Counted from the first letter of the stretch, positions 11,964-21,204 are shown. The stretch is DNA of 64,000 nucleotides from CAWDYA01 sp963806495 (GCA_963806495.1 CAWDYA010000005.1:254614-318613); one strand, 5' to 3'. Numbers and translations are program-made. Notes: generated by a model not told the origin, from the letters alone.

Positions 11964-14473
11964 CGCCCCAGCACGATGTTGAGCAGCTTGTCGCTGACGA
12001 ACACCGTGCGGGCGATCGCCGGCCCGCCGGGCGGCCGCACAGACGCCTCGAGCCGCGCATCCCGCGAGAGCGCTTCCATCACGCCCGCCTCGTCCGTCCC
12101 GGCGGGCACGGTCACCCGTCCCCTCATCTTTCCGTTGACCTGAACCACCACCGTCACCTGCTCGCTCGACAGCATGGCGGGATCGGCGTCCGGCCAGGAG
12201 GAGACGGCCAGCAGCGTAGTTCGGCCGAGACGGTGCCACGCCTCCTCCGCCAGGTGCGGCGCGAAGGGGGCGAGACAGATCGACAGGATCTCCAGCGCCT
12301 CGCGAAGCACCGCAGCGTCCACGCCCGCGCCTCCTCCACCGTCCCCGGACGCCTCGTCGGGCGGGGGCGCGCAGACGTACAGCGTGTTGACCAGCTCCAT
12401 GATGGCGGATATCGCGGTATTGAGATGCAGCCTGCGGTCGACGTCGTCCGACACACGCGCCAGGGTCTGATGGGCCTTGCGCCTCAGCTCGAGCGAGCGG
12501 CCGGCCGGCGCCCCGGTGGCGCCGTGCCGGACGTCGCTCAGCGTGTCGGCATGGGCGTCCACCAGACGCCAGCAACGTCGCGCAAAACGCTGCAGTCCCT
12601 CCACCCCCCCTTCGCTCCACTCCAGGTCCTTCTCGGGCGGCGCGGCGAACAGGACGAACAGTCGCGTCACGTCGGCGCCGTATCTCACGACCATCTCGTC
12701 CGGAGCCACGACGTTGCCCTTCGACTTGGACATGGTGGTGCCGTCCTTGAGCACCATCCCCTGGCACAGCAGTCTCGCGACCGGCTCGCCCGGCGTGCCC
12801 AGCCCGAGATCGCGCATCGCCATGCTGAAGAACCGGGCGTACATCAGATGCAGGATGGCGTGCGTGATCCCCCCGACATACAGGTCGATCGGGAACCAGG
12901 CACGCGCCAGTGCCGGATCGAAGGGCGCTTTGTCGTTGCCCGGATCGAGATAGCGGTAGAAGTACCAGGATGAATCGACGAACGTGTCCATCGTGTCGGT
13001 CTCGCGCCGCGCCGTCCCGCCGCAGCGCGGACACGCCACCTTCAGGAACGACTCGCTCGACGCCAGGGGGCTCCCCCCCTTGCCTGTGAAACGCACGTCG
13101 GTCGGAAGGAGCACCGGGAGGTCCTCCTCGGGGACGGGGACGATACCGCAGCGCTCGCAGTGGATCATGGGGATCGGCGTCCCCCAGTAACGCTGGCGCG
13201 AGATCCCCCAGTCCTTCAGCCTGTACTGGACCGACGCCTCACCGAAGCCTCCCTCGACCGCGTGGCCGGTCATGACGCGCTGGGCCTCGCGGCAATCCAG
13301 CCCCGAGAACCGCCCCGAGTCGACCGTCCTGCCCTCCTCGGAGACGAAGGGCAGATCGGGGGCGGAGCCGTCGGCCGGCTCGATGACGCGCCGGATCGGG
13401 AGCCCGTAGCGCGTGGCGAAATCGAAATCACGCTCATCGTGCCCGGGCACGCCCATGATCGCCCCGGTGCCGTACTCCATGAGAACGAAGTTGGCCAGCC
13501 AGATCTGGAGGCGCTCCCCGGTGAACGGGTTGATCGCGTGCGAGCCGGTGAACAACCCCTCCTTCTGCCGCTCCGCGGTGAGCTTCTCGCCCACGGGCGC
13601 GCGCTTCAGCTCCTCGAGGAACCGCATTGCCCGGGCCGGGTCGGCGGCACTCTGGAGCACCGCCGCCGCGACCGGGTGATCGGGCGACAGCGCCAGGAAG
13701 GTGGCGCCGCAGATGGTGTCGATACGCGTGGTGAAGACACGGATCGGGGCCACGTCGGGGCGGCCGTCGACGGCGAAGTCCACGAACGCCCCCTCGCTGC
13801 GGCCGATCCAGTTGCGCTGCATGCTCAGGACCCGTTCGGGCCATCCCGCCAGCCCCTCCAGATCGTCGAGCAGCTCCTGGGCGTACCGGCTGATGCGCAG
13901 GAACCACTGGTCGAGGTCCTTCTGGACGACCTCCGTGTGGCACCGCCAGCAGCCCCCCTGCTCGACCTGCTCGTTGGCCAGCACGGTGGCGCAGCTCGGG
14001 CACCAGTTGACGCGTCTCAGGCTGCGATAGGCCAGCCCGCTCCCGTACATCCGGATGAACAGCCACTGGTTCCAGCGGTAGTACTCGGGAGTGTGCGAGG
14101 CGATCTCGCGGCTCCAGTCGTAGGCGAATCCCATGCGCCGGAGCTGGGACCGCATGTCGGCGATGTTCGACTCGGTCCACTCGCCCGGATGCAGGCCGCG
14201 CTGGATCGCCGCGTTCTCGGCCGGCAGGCCGAAGGAATCCCATCCCATCGGATGGATCACGTCGAATCCGCGCATGAACTTGTAGCGCGCCACGGCGTCG
14301 CCGATCGCGTAGTTGCGCACGTGACCCATGTGGATGCGACCGGAGGGGTACGGAAGCATCTCCAGGCAGTAGAACGGCTCGCGGCCCGGCAGTCTCGGCG
14401 CGGCGAAGGCGCCGGTTTCCTGCCACGCCTTCTGCCACTTCAGTTCGATGGCATCATGATCGTATTCGGTCAC
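11960..14473 (-). CDS. leuS: leucyl-tRNA synthetase
   Basis: Charges tRNA-Leu. The class I signature HIGH appears as 'HMGH' (about residues 48-51) and KMSKS as 'TTMSKSKGNV' near residue 590. Between them are the editing domain, with 'GTGAIMGVPGHDERD', and two Cys-x2-Cys pairs ('CERCG', 'CPRCG'). At 837 residues it is a normal bacterial single-chain enzyme. The start is GTG at 14473; the ribosome site is weak. A 131-base gap separates it from nusB, with only a poor promoter candidate (TTGCCC then TACCAT at 18 bases). Confidence 0.97.
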   Translation of the reverse strand: MTEYDHDAIELKWQKAWQETGAFAAPRLPGREPFYCLEMLPYPSGRIHMGHVRNYAIGDAVARYKFMRGFDVIHPMGWDSFGLPAENAAIQRGLHPGEWTESNIADMRSQLRRMGFAYDWSREIASHTPEYYRWNQWLFIRMYGSGLAYRSLRRVNWCPSCATVLANEQVEQGGCWRCHTEVVQKDLDQWFLRISRYAQELLDDLEGLAGWPERVLSMQRNWIGRSEGAFVDFAVDGRPDVAPIRVFTTRIDTICGATFLALSPDHPVAAAVLQSAADPARAMRFLEELKRAPVGEKLTAERQKEGLFTGSHAINPFTGERLQIWLANFVLMEYGTGAIMGVPGHDERDFDFATRYGLPIRRVIEPADGSAPDLPFVSEEGRTVDSGRFSGLDCREAQRVMTGHAVEGGFGEASVQYRLKDWGISRQRYWGTPIPMIHCERCGIVPVPEEDLPVLLPTDVRFTGKGGSPLASSESFLKVACPRCGGTARRETDTMDTFVDSSWYFYRYLDPGNDKAPFDPALARAWFPIDLYVGGITHAILHLMYARFFSMAMRDLGLGTPGEPVARLLCQGMVLKDGTTMSKSKGNVVAPDEMVVRYGADVTRLFVLFAAPPEKDLEWSEGGVEGLQRFARRCWRLVDAHADTLSDVRHGATGAPAGRSLELRRKAHQTLARVSDDVDRRLHLNTAISAIMELVNTLYVCAPPPDEASGDGGGGAGVDAAVLREALEILSICLAPFAPHLAEEAWHRLGRTTLLAVSSWPDADPAMLSSEQVTVVVQVNGKMRGRVTVPAGTDEAGVMEALSRDARLEASVRPPGGPAIARTVFVSDKLLNIVLGR

Positions 14474-14604
14474 GGGAACGGGTACCCTGGATGTCCGTGG
14501 GAGGCGAGCCCGCCTTTCCGGGAGTCGGGCGGCGCGACGCGCCGGATGGTATCACAGAGGTTCGAGGCCGGGCAAGGCGAACGCCGCGTCCGCCGGGCCT
14601 CAGG

Positions 14605-15078
14605 CTACGCCGTCGAGCCCTCGCGGGACGCCTGCAGGGTTGCCGGGATCGCCAGCTCTCCGCTCTCGAGCCGGATCCGGATTGCGTCGAGTATCCCGTT
14701 GATGAACGGGCCCGACTCGTCATTGCCGAACTTCTTCGCGATCTCGATCGCCTCGTCGATCACCACCACACCCGGCGTGTTCGGCTGGAAGAGGAACTCG
14801 TAGATCGCCATCCGCAGGATGTTGCGGTCCACGACCGCCATCCGCCCGATGCGCCAGTGCAGGGCGCACGAAGCCAGCACCTCGTCGATGCCGTCGCGGC
14901 AGGCCATCGTGCCCAGGACGATCTGCTCGGCGAAGACCCGTACCGGCTCCTGGACGTTCTTCCCCTCCCAGAAGGCTTCGAGCACATCCCCGGGATCCTG
15001 AGGGGAGAGATCGAGCTGGTAAAGGAGCTGCACCGCGTACTCGCGCGAGCGGCGGCGCTCCCCCACACGGGTCGTCAT
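14605..15078 (-). CDS. nusB: transcription antitermination factor NusB
   Basis: Binds boxA RNA with NusE/S10 and promotes rRNA antitermination. The 157-residue all-helical protein shows 'RRRSREYAVQLLYQLD' at the N-terminus and 'NILRMAIYEFLF' followed by 'VVIDEAIEIAKKFGND' near the C-terminus, both family hallmarks, ending with 'FINGILDAI'. The ATG at 15078 overlaps the ribH stop as ATGA. The ribH-nusB order is widely conserved. Confidence 0.96.
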   Translation of the reverse strand: MTTRVGERRRSREYAVQLLYQLDLSPQDPGDVLEAFWEGKNVQEPVRVFAEQIVLGTMACRDGIDEVLASCALHWRIGRMAVVDRNILRMAIYEFLFQPNTPGVVVIDEAIEIAKKFGNDESGPFINGILDAIRIRLESGELAIPATLQASREGSTA

Positions 15079-15566
15079 GGCTTCGACAGCCGCCTCATCA
15101 CGTTGGCGGTCTCGATCGCCGCCATCGCGGCGTCCCAGCCGCGGTTGCCGTGCTTGCCGCCCGAGCGGTCGATCGCCTGGTCGTCCGACTCGGCGGTGAG
15201 CACACCGAAGATCACCGGCACGCCGCTCTGCTCCGATGCAGCCGCGAGACCACGCGCCACCTGGGCGGTGATGAGGTCGAAGTGCGCCGTCTCGCCACGG
15301 AGCAGCGCGCCGAGCCCGATCACGGCATCGTGCGCCTTGGACAGCGCCAGCCGCCGGGCCACCACCGGTATCTCCCACGAGCCAGGCACGCGGACCACCA
15401 GGATGTCGGCGCGGGCGGCACCATGCCGTTCGAGACAGTCGAGCGCCCCCGACAGCAGCCGGGCCGTGATCGCCTCGTTGAACCGGCTCGCCACGATGGC
15501 GATCTTGAGCCCCTTCGCGTGCAGGCCACCTTCGATCGTGCGCGGACCCTCGGAATCGCGAGGCAT
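15075..15566 (-). CDS. ribH: 6,7-dimethyl-8-ribityllumazine synthase
   Basis: Penultimate step of riboflavin synthesis: condenses the ribityl-pyrimidinedione with dihydroxybutanone phosphate. Family marks are 'IAIVASRFNEAITARLL', 'VRVPGSWEIPVVARRL' and 'GALLRGETAHFD' with the catalytic His. The 163-residue start at ATG 15566 (MPRDSEG) is preferred to a GTG nine bases upstream because AGGAG lies 8 bases before the ATG and is too close to the GTG. First gene of the run ribH-nusB-leuS-lptE-holA-guaA-dnaE. No other riboflavin gene is in the window. Confidence 0.96.
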   Translation of the reverse strand: MPRDSEGPRTIEGGLHAKGLKIAIVASRFNEAITARLLSGALDCLERHGAARADILVVRVPGSWEIPVVARRLALSKAHDAVIGLGALLRGETAHFDLITAQVARGLAAASEQSGVPVIFGVLTAESDDQAIDRSGGKHGNRGWDAAMAAIETANVMRRLSKP

Positions 15567-15605
15567 GGACGTCACTCCTATCGATGGAAATCGCTTGAAA
15601 ACATG

Positions 15606-15635
15606 ATTTTACGGGCAGCGTCCCCCGCAAGTCAA
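15606..15635 (-). promoter_or_regulatory. sigma70 promoter of ribH-nusB run
   Basis: TTGACT (15630-15635) and TAAAAT (15606-15611) on the minus strand, spaced by 18 bases, 40 bases before the ribH start. It lies in the short gap after the membrane-protein gene. Confidence 0.65.
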
Positions 15636-15649
15636 CCGCGGCCGCTGTC

Positions 15650-16366
15650 TCAGGAGGCAAAGCACCCGACGAGAAGGGCGGGCCAATGGGGTGCGAGCAG
15701 TGTCTTGAGGAGCATGTCGAGCCCCAGCCCTCCCACGCCCAGCGCAATCCAGCGCCACCGGGCGGCCGGGTCCGGCCAGGTCCCCGGCAGACGCGACAGG
15801 AGCGGCTCGGCCAGCGTCACACCGAGGATGATGAAGGAGACCACCCTCACCATCGACCAGGGGTTCCAGGCCAGCGCGACGGCCGCGCTCAGGTTGGGTG
15901 TGGCCGAGCATCGCAGGATCAGATCGCCGACATAGAACCCCATGTAGTTCATGAGGATCGAGCCCATCACCAGGGACAGCGCCCCGCCGGTGACCAGCGA
16001 CAGGAGGCAGAAGGCACCCGCGTGCCACAGATGCTGTGGGATGAACATTGAAGGCGTGGATTCTCGTCCCACGCCCGTCGTGATCCAGGAGGTCATCTCC
16101 GCGCGATATTCGACGGCGTTGAAAACCGCCGTCTCGGCCCGGCCGTGCCAGAGAACGGCCAGCGAGACGTCGGTGACCCCCAGGCAGAAGGCCCACCAGA
16201 TCATCAGGCCGATCGCCGTGGCGCGCCCGCGGGTGCGAAGCGCCCGCACGAGAAACACGAACGCGGGCGCCGCCTCCAGCAGGGGCAGCAGCCACCGGAT
16301 GTCGAGCATGAAGCCCAGCAGCGCGCCGGCGACGGTGAGCACCGCGAGGGAGATGAAGGTCAGCAT
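15650..16366 (-). CDS. multi-pass membrane protein of unknown function
   Basis: 238 residues with about six hydrophobic segments: at the N-terminus ('LTFISLAVLTVAGALLGF'), around 'LLPLLEAAPAFVFLV', 'IGLMIWWAFCLGVTDVSLAVL', 'LLSLVTGGALSLVMGSILMN', 'VVSFIILGVTLAEPLL' and 'WIALGVGGLGLDMLLKTLL'. A polar loop 'TTGVGRESTPSMFIPQHLWH' sits near the centre. I recognise no family. It immediately follows pfkB (adjacent TAG and ATG) and is the last gene of the DUF255-mtnP-pfkB operon. Codon use is like its neighbours, so it is a real gene. Confidence 0.8.
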   Translation of the reverse strand: MLTFISLAVLTVAGALLGFMLDIRWLLPLLEAAPAFVFLVRALRTRGRATAIGLMIWWAFCLGVTDVSLAVLWHGRAETAVFNAVEYRAEMTSWITTGVGRESTPSMFIPQHLWHAGAFCLLSLVTGGALSLVMGSILMNYMGFYVGDLILRCSATPNLSAAVALAWNPWSMVRVVSFIILGVTLAEPLLSRLPGTWPDPAARWRWIALGVGGLGLDMLLKTLLAPHWPALLVGCFAS

Positions 16367-17287
16367 CTACTCTTCGTCATCGATCGCCGAGAGCCTGCGG
16401 AAGATCGCGTACCGTTCGTCGATGCGGGCCTGATCGATATCGAGCAGCCCCTCCACGCCGAACGCCTGCACGGTGAAGGAGGCCATGACCGTTCCCATCG
16501 CGATGGCCCGGCGGACGAGCGGCTCGGTCACCGGCCCATCGCCCGCCTTCGACGCGAGGTACCCCATCATGCCGCCGGCGAACGAGTCGCCGGCACCCGT
16601 CGGATCCATCACGGAGTCGAGAAGGAGCGCGGGAACGGCGAAGGGCGGCGACCCGTCGAACGCGGCGGCGCCGAACTCGCCCCGCTTCACGATCACCGTC
16701 TTCGGGCCCATCGCGCGGATGAGGGCGGCCGCCTTGACCAGGTTCGGCTCGCCGGCGAGCTCCCGCGCCTCGCTGTCGTTGATCACGAGCATATCGACCC
16801 GCTTCAGGGTCGTTTTGAGCGCCTCCGGCTTTCCCTCGATCCAGAAGTTCATCGTGTCACACCCGACCAGCCGCGGCCGACGCACCTGCTCCAGCACCCC
16901 GCTCTGCAACTCGGGATCGATGTTGCCCAGGAACAGGAAGTCGGGAGCCTCGTACCCGTCCGGGATTCTCGGCGCGAACGACTCGAAGACACCGAGCTGC
17001 GTGTCGAGCGTGTCACGGGAGTTGAGATCGTACGAGTAGCGGCCGGCCCAGCGGAACGTGCGTCCCGGAAGCCTCTCGAGCCCCTTGAGATCGATCCCGC
17101 GCCGCTGCAGAACCTGCATGTGCTCGGGGCCGAAGTCCTCCCCCACCGCCGCGACGATCTGCACCGGGGCGAAACAGGACGCGGCCAGCGCGAAATAGGT
17201 GGCGGCGCCGCCCACCACCTCCTCACGCGCGCCGAAAGGCGTCTCGATGCTGTCAAAAGCGACCGACCCAACGACCAGTACGGACAT
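16367..17287 (-). CDS. PfkB-family sugar or nucleoside kinase
   Basis: Ribokinase-fold kinase of 306 residues. The C-terminal signature 'DPTGAGDSFAGG' with the catalytic Asp is intact, and the N-terminal glycine pair 'VVGGAATYFALAAS' binds the sugar. Substrate cannot be read from sequence. It follows mtnP by 9 bases, so a kinase acting on adenosine or on methylthioribose-1-phosphate-derived sugar is an attractive but unproven idea; a plain ribokinase-like role is equally possible. Confidence 0.85.
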   Translation of the reverse strand: MSVLVVGSVAFDSIETPFGAREEVVGGAATYFALAASCFAPVQIVAAVGEDFGPEHMQVLQRRGIDLKGLERLPGRTFRWAGRYSYDLNSRDTLDTQLGVFESFAPRIPDGYEAPDFLFLGNIDPELQSGVLEQVRRPRLVGCDTMNFWIEGKPEALKTTLKRVDMLVINDSEARELAGEPNLVKAAALIRAMGPKTVIVKRGEFGAAAFDGSPPFAVPALLLDSVMDPTGAGDSFAGGMMGYLASKAGDGPVTEPLVRRAIAMGTVMASFTVQAFGVEGLLDIDQARIDERYAIFRRLSAIDDEE

Positions 17288-17296
17288 GCGCGCTCC

Positions 17297-18157
17297 TCAC
17301 TTCAGATACTTGCGGACGATGAGACCCAGACGGCGGCGCGCCGTTGTCGTGATGGCGCCCGGCTGCGTGATGATGGCGTTCGCCAGAGCGCTGCCGCACC
17401 CGCAGGAGCGCTCCTTCGGCATTTCGGCCACGGCGGCCGCGATCACGCGGCGTGCGGTCCGGGCGTTGCGTCTCAGATACTCCAGCACCGCCTCGACCGA
17501 CACGGACTCCTGAGAGACGTGCCAGCAGTCGTAGTCGGTGACGAGGGCCATGGTCGCGTAGCAGATCTCCGCCTCGCGGGCCAGCTTGGCCTCGGTGAGG
17601 TTTGTCATGCCGATGACCGAGACGCCCCACGACCGGTACAGGTTCGATTCGGCGCGGGTGGAGAACTGCGGCCCTTCGATATTCAGATACGTGCCGCCCG
17701 AGTGGACCGCAGCGCCCGTGCCGCGTGCCATGGCGTCGAGATGGGCCCGCAGCACGCCGCACACCGGATCCGCGAATCCCACGTGGGCCACGATACCCCC
17801 GCCGAAGAAGGTTGCCGCCCGCTTCGTGGTCCGATCGATGAACTGGTCGGGGAAGACCAGGTCCATCGGGTGGATCTCCTCCTTCATGCTTCCCACGGCG
17901 CTCACGGAGATGATCCGATCGACGCCGAGCATCTTCATGCCATAGATGTTGGCGCGGAAGTTGACCTCCGAAGGGGCGTACCGGTGGCCGCGACCGTGCC
18001 GTGCCAGGAAGACGACGCGGCGACGCGAGAGGGTGCCGACGAGATAGGGGCCGGAAGGAGCGCCGAACGGGGTGCGGAGCTTCTTTTCCTCGAGGCTGCG
18101 GATCTCTTCGATATCGTAGAGCCCCGACCCGCCGATGATCCCGATAGCCGCCTTCAC
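17297..18157 (-). CDS. mtnP: S-methyl-5'-thioadenosine phosphorylase
   Basis: Splits methylthioadenosine with phosphate into adenine and methylthioribose-1-phosphate, the first step of methionine salvage. 286 residues, the family's usual length. Marks: 'IGIIGGSGLYDI' at the start, 'LARHGRGHRYAPSEVNFRAN', 'NIEGPQFSTRAES' and 'GMTNLTEAKLAREAEI'. The GTG start at 18157 overlaps the stop of the preceding gene as GTGA. Purine nucleoside phosphorylase activity on adenosine or inosine is possible in this family, but the His in 'MTNL..EAKLARE' context favours MTA. Confidence 0.92.
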   Translation of the reverse strand: MKAAIGIIGGSGLYDIEEIRSLEEKKLRTPFGAPSGPYLVGTLSRRRVVFLARHGRGHRYAPSEVNFRANIYGMKMLGVDRIISVSAVGSMKEEIHPMDLVFPDQFIDRTTKRAATFFGGGIVAHVGFADPVCGVLRAHLDAMARGTGAAVHSGGTYLNIEGPQFSTRAESNLYRSWGVSVIGMTNLTEAKLAREAEICYATMALVTDYDCWHVSQESVSVEAVLEYLRRNARTARRVIAAAVAEMPKERSCGCGSALANAIITQPGAITTTARRRLGLIVRKYLK

Positions 18158-20340
18158 GGCTTCTTCTCGGGGGAGCCCTCCCCGGTGGTCTTGCCGGCGT
18201 CCGTGGCGGGACGCGGGTACAGGAAGTCCAGGAGCGCTTTCTTGAGTCCGTCGGCCTCGGCGAACGGCCCCGCGCAATCGTCCTTGCGGCAGAACACCAC
18301 CGCGGGTGCCTTCTCGACCTCGACGCTCGCCGGCAGGGGGCGGGCCTCCGCGCCCGCCGCGTCCATCCTCCGGATGATCCGCCACGGGTTGTACAGCTTG
18401 ACGGCGGCCTTCTGCAGCGCGTCGTAACCGTCCTCGGCGGGATCCCCCACGATCAGGACCTCCAGCGGCGGGGTGAGCAGCCGCGCCGCGGCCAGCCCGA
18501 AGCACGAGCCCGCTTCCTTGTAGGCGGCGAACTCGTCGGCCCACGACTCAAGCCCCTTGCGGGCCGCCTTGATCCACTCCCCGTCGTCCGCTTCAGCCGT
18601 CAGGTAGTGGAGCCTCAGCAGCGCCTCGGCGAACTGGGCGTTGTCGCGGATCGAGCGGCTGGGCCAGGAGAGCAGACCCGGAGCGTCCGACTGCGAGACA
18701 CGGTCGAGCCAGCCGCCGTCGAGGCTGTCGGAGAACGCCCCGTTGGCCAGGCGGGCGAGCTGCTGTGCGTGCGCCAGATCGTTCGGCCGACCGGTGCTCT
18801 CGTACGCGGCAATCAACGCCCGGACCATCCGTACCTGGTCGCTGAAGAAGATCCCCAGCCCGGCCCGTCCCGAGCCGGGACGCCACACGTGGTCCAGGAG
18901 GCCCGAGGCCGGATCGCGCGTCTCGTTCCAGAGCCGGTCGACCAGGGCCAGGCCTGCCTCGCGCAGGTCGTCGCGCGACCAGGCGTCGCCGACCGTGATC
19001 AGGGCGGCGGCCGCAGCGGCGTTCGCGTCGGCCAGCAGCACCCTGCCGACCGGCGGCGCGGGACGCTTCTCGCGCGCGGCGAGCAGCTTGCCTACTCCGG
19101 ATTCGATGATCGCGTTGACCTTCTTGATGTCCATCCCGAGCCGCTCGGACTGCACGACCGGCCCCTCGGACACGAACAATACGTTGCGGCGGGGCGCGCT
19201 GTTCGCCATCTCGCCCCATTCACCGATATCGTACATGGGCAGCAGTATCTTCTGCTCCTCGTCGTCCAGAACGGCTTTGGCCTCGGGCAGAGTCCACGTG
19301 TAGTAGTCGCCGTCCTCGCCGATGCGGCTGTCGGCGGCCTGGTAGGCGTAGAACCAGCCCTGCGGGTCCCTCAGCGTGCCCATCATGTAGCCCGCGATCC
19401 CGTCGGCGATCCACAGGTAGCGATCGTTGTCGGACAGCTTGTACGCGTCGCTGTAGGCGACGAGGAGATCGGCGTTGGTGACCAGCGTCTTCTCGAAGGC
19501 GGGCACCCTCCACGCGGCATCGAACGCATAACGGTGGAACCCCCCGCCGATCTGATCCCGGATGCCGCCTCGCGCCATGTCGACGAGCAGGCCCATCCCC
19601 ATGTCGAGCAGGTCCTTGTTCCCTTTGCGCTGATAGTAGGCGAACCCAAGCTCGATCGAGTCCGGGTCGGGATGCCGCGTGGTCTTCATCTTCGGGTCGG
19701 GCCACCAGTTGCCGTAGGCCTCCAGCACCTTGGTGACCGAGACCTCGATCAGATCCGGTTTCACCGGCGCCTCCCCCACCTCCTTGCGCGCCAGGGCGGC
19801 GTCGGCGATCTCGCCGGCGGATTTTTCCGCCGCCTCCCTGTTGGCATCGTAGTAATCGGCCAGCTTCGCGAGATACGAGGCAAGCAGCTCGGGCGAGTAA
19901 TAGGTGCCGCCCGCCCGGATGATCTTCCCTGAGTCGTCCGGCAGGTAGATCGGCTGCCCCGTGGGGAGAATGAAGCTCGTCGAAGGCCAGCCGCCCATGC
20001 CGTACCGCATATCGATATCGGGGCGCTCTTCAGCGTCGATCTTCACCGGTATGAATCGATCGTTGACGAGCGACACCACCGCGGGATCCCTGAACGTGAT
20101 CTCCGACATGATCCGGTCCCAGTGACCCCATGGAGCCAGGATCGACAGCATCACGAGCTTGTTCTGCTTGCGGGCGGCCTCGAATGTGGACGTGTCGAAC
20201 GGTTGCCAGTCGATCGCGGCCTCGTCCCCGGAGCTCGCCGGTGGAGTGGCCGCGGCCAGGCCGCGACCGGGACCGACGGCCCCGGCAAGAAGCAGGATGA
20301 AGGCGGCGGGCAGGGCGGTCCTCGAAAAGATGCGTATCAC
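18154..20340 (-). CDS. exported DUF255 (YyaL/SPATA20-type) thioredoxin-fold protein lacking the CxxC
   Basis: 728 residues from a GTG at 20340 (GAGG 9 bases upstream; a TTG further up is less likely). It has a signal peptide ('AAFILLLAGAV'), then the DUF255 thioredoxin-like domain ('NDRFIPVKIDAEERPDIDM', 'GGWPSTSFILPTGQPIYL') and a long (alpha/alpha)6-type domain. The family normally has Cys-His-Trp-Cys; here the aligned residues are Gly72-His73-Trp74-Asp75, so both redox cysteines are gone while the His-Trp is kept. The C-terminal Cys-x4-Cys ('FCRKDDC') remains. Function unknown; first gene of the mtnP operon. Confidence 0.88.
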   Translation of the reverse strand: MIRIFSRTALPAAFILLLAGAVGPGRGLAAATPPASSGDEAAIDWQPFDTSTFEAARKQNKLVMLSILAPWGHWDRIMSEITFRDPAVVSLVNDRFIPVKIDAEERPDIDMRYGMGGWPSTSFILPTGQPIYLPDDSGKIIRAGGTYYSPELLASYLAKLADYYDANREAAEKSAGEIADAALARKEVGEAPVKPDLIEVSVTKVLEAYGNWWPDPKMKTTRHPDPDSIELGFAYYQRKGNKDLLDMGMGLLVDMARGGIRDQIGGGFHRYAFDAAWRVPAFEKTLVTNADLLVAYSDAYKLSDNDRYLWIADGIAGYMMGTLRDPQGWFYAYQAADSRIGEDGDYYTWTLPEAKAVLDDEEQKILLPMYDIGEWGEMANSAPRRNVLFVSEGPVVQSERLGMDIKKVNAIIESGVGKLLAAREKRPAPPVGRVLLADANAAAAAALITVGDAWSRDDLREAGLALVDRLWNETRDPASGLLDHVWRPGSGRAGLGIFFSDQVRMVRALIAAYESTGRPNDLAHAQQLARLANGAFSDSLDGGWLDRVSQSDAPGLLSWPSRSIRDNAQFAEALLRLHYLTAEADDGEWIKAARKGLESWADEFAAYKEAGSCFGLAAARLLTPPLEVLIVGDPAEDGYDALQKAAVKLYNPWRIIRRMDAAGAEARPLPASVEVEKAPAVVFCRKDDCAGPFAEADGLKKALLDFLYPRPATDAGKTTGEGSPEKKP

Positions 20341-20394
20341 GGGTTGTCGCCTCGATCGGTGAAAGTTTCGTCTCCACAACAGGATAGGTCGCGG

Positions 20395-20423
20395 ATTCTA
20401 CTTCACGGCCCGGCGGGGGTCAA
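20395..20423 (-). promoter_or_regulatory. sigma70 promoter of the DUF255-mtnP-pfkB operon
   Basis: TTGACC (20418-20423), 17 bases, TAGAAT (20395-20400) on the minus strand, 55 bases before the GTG at 20340. In the same 229-base divergent gap I found no convincing promoter for the sigma-factor gene on the plus strand. Confidence 0.7.
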
Positions 20424-20569
20424 GGAATCGGCCGTCCCCGGCCGCGGCGGACTAGAATCATCCAGCGGAGATCCGGCTCAATTAGTGAAACTACCCTCCG
20501 GGTGACGGCGTTTCCACCTGCAGACGGTGTTGATGCTCCGGAGGTGTCGGCCACAGCCTGGGAAGGCTC

Positions 20570-21202
20570 GTGAAATCCATACCCCCGCAGGACCTCATGC
20601 GGCTTTTTCAGGAGGGCGACGAAGAGGCCTTCCGGGAGTTGGTCCGCAGATACAGTGACCCGCTCACCTCCTTCGCCTGGAGGATGCTCAACGACCGTGA
20701 CAAGGCGGTCGACGTGGCTCAGGAGACATTCATCAATGTATTCACGCATGCGGGCGGCTACCGACCCGTCGCGAGCTTCGCGGGCTGGCTCTACCGGATC
20801 GCCTACAACCTCGCCATCAACGAGATCCGGCGTCAGAAGCGCCAGCCGGCCACCTCACTCGATGCGGCCGAGAGCCCCGATGTCCCTGGCCGTCCGGCGC
20901 TCCAGATCAGGGACGAGACCGACTCCGCGGAGGAGGGTCTGCTCGGGACGGAGCGACGGGACCTCGTCCGCCGGTGCGTGGCGTCTCTGCCGCCCAAGTA
21001 CCGCGGCGCCATCGTCATGAAGGACATGGAAGGCCTGACCTTCGAGGAGATCGCCGGGATCCTCGGCTGCCCCGAGTCGACGGTGAAGTCGCGGGTCATG
21101 CGTGCAAGACGTATGTTGAGGACGAGACTGGAACCTCACGTGGTACGTGGATTCGCGGGTGTTCGCGGCGCGCAGCCCGCAGGTGAAGGCACCGGGAGCT
21201 GA
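20570..21202 (+). CDS. ECF-type RNA polymerase sigma factor
   Basis: Group 4 sigma factor of 210 residues. Region 2 shows 'FRELVRRYSDPL...RMLNDRDKAVDVAQETF' with the region 2.4 helix 'FAGWLYRIAYNLAINEIRRQ'. Region 4 shows 'LPPKYRGAIVMKDMEGLTFEE' and the helix-turn-helix 'IAGILGCPESTVKSRVMRAR'. A linker of about 40 residues joins them, and the C-terminal tail is short, without extra domains. The GTG start follows GGGAAGG. It is RpoE-like in general pattern and co-transcribed with its anti-sigma factor (2-base gap) and an HtrA-like protein, suggesting an envelope-stress circuit. Confidence 0.93.
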   Translation: MKSIPPQDLMRLFQEGDEEAFRELVRRYSDPLTSFAWRMLNDRDKAVDVAQETFINVFTHAGGYRPVASFAGWLYRIAYNLAINEIRRQKRQPATSLDAAESPDVPGRPALQIRDETDSAEEGLLGTERRDLVRRCVASLPPKYRGAIVMKDMEGLTFEEIAGILGCPESTVKSRVMRARRMLRTRLEPHVVRGFAGVRGAQPAGEGTGS

Positions 21203-21204
21203 GC

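Noticed and set aside
20424..20569. ECF-type autoregulated promoter (GGAAC-type -35) before the sigma factor
   Set aside because: No GGAAC-like box with a suitably spaced -10 could be found in this gap.
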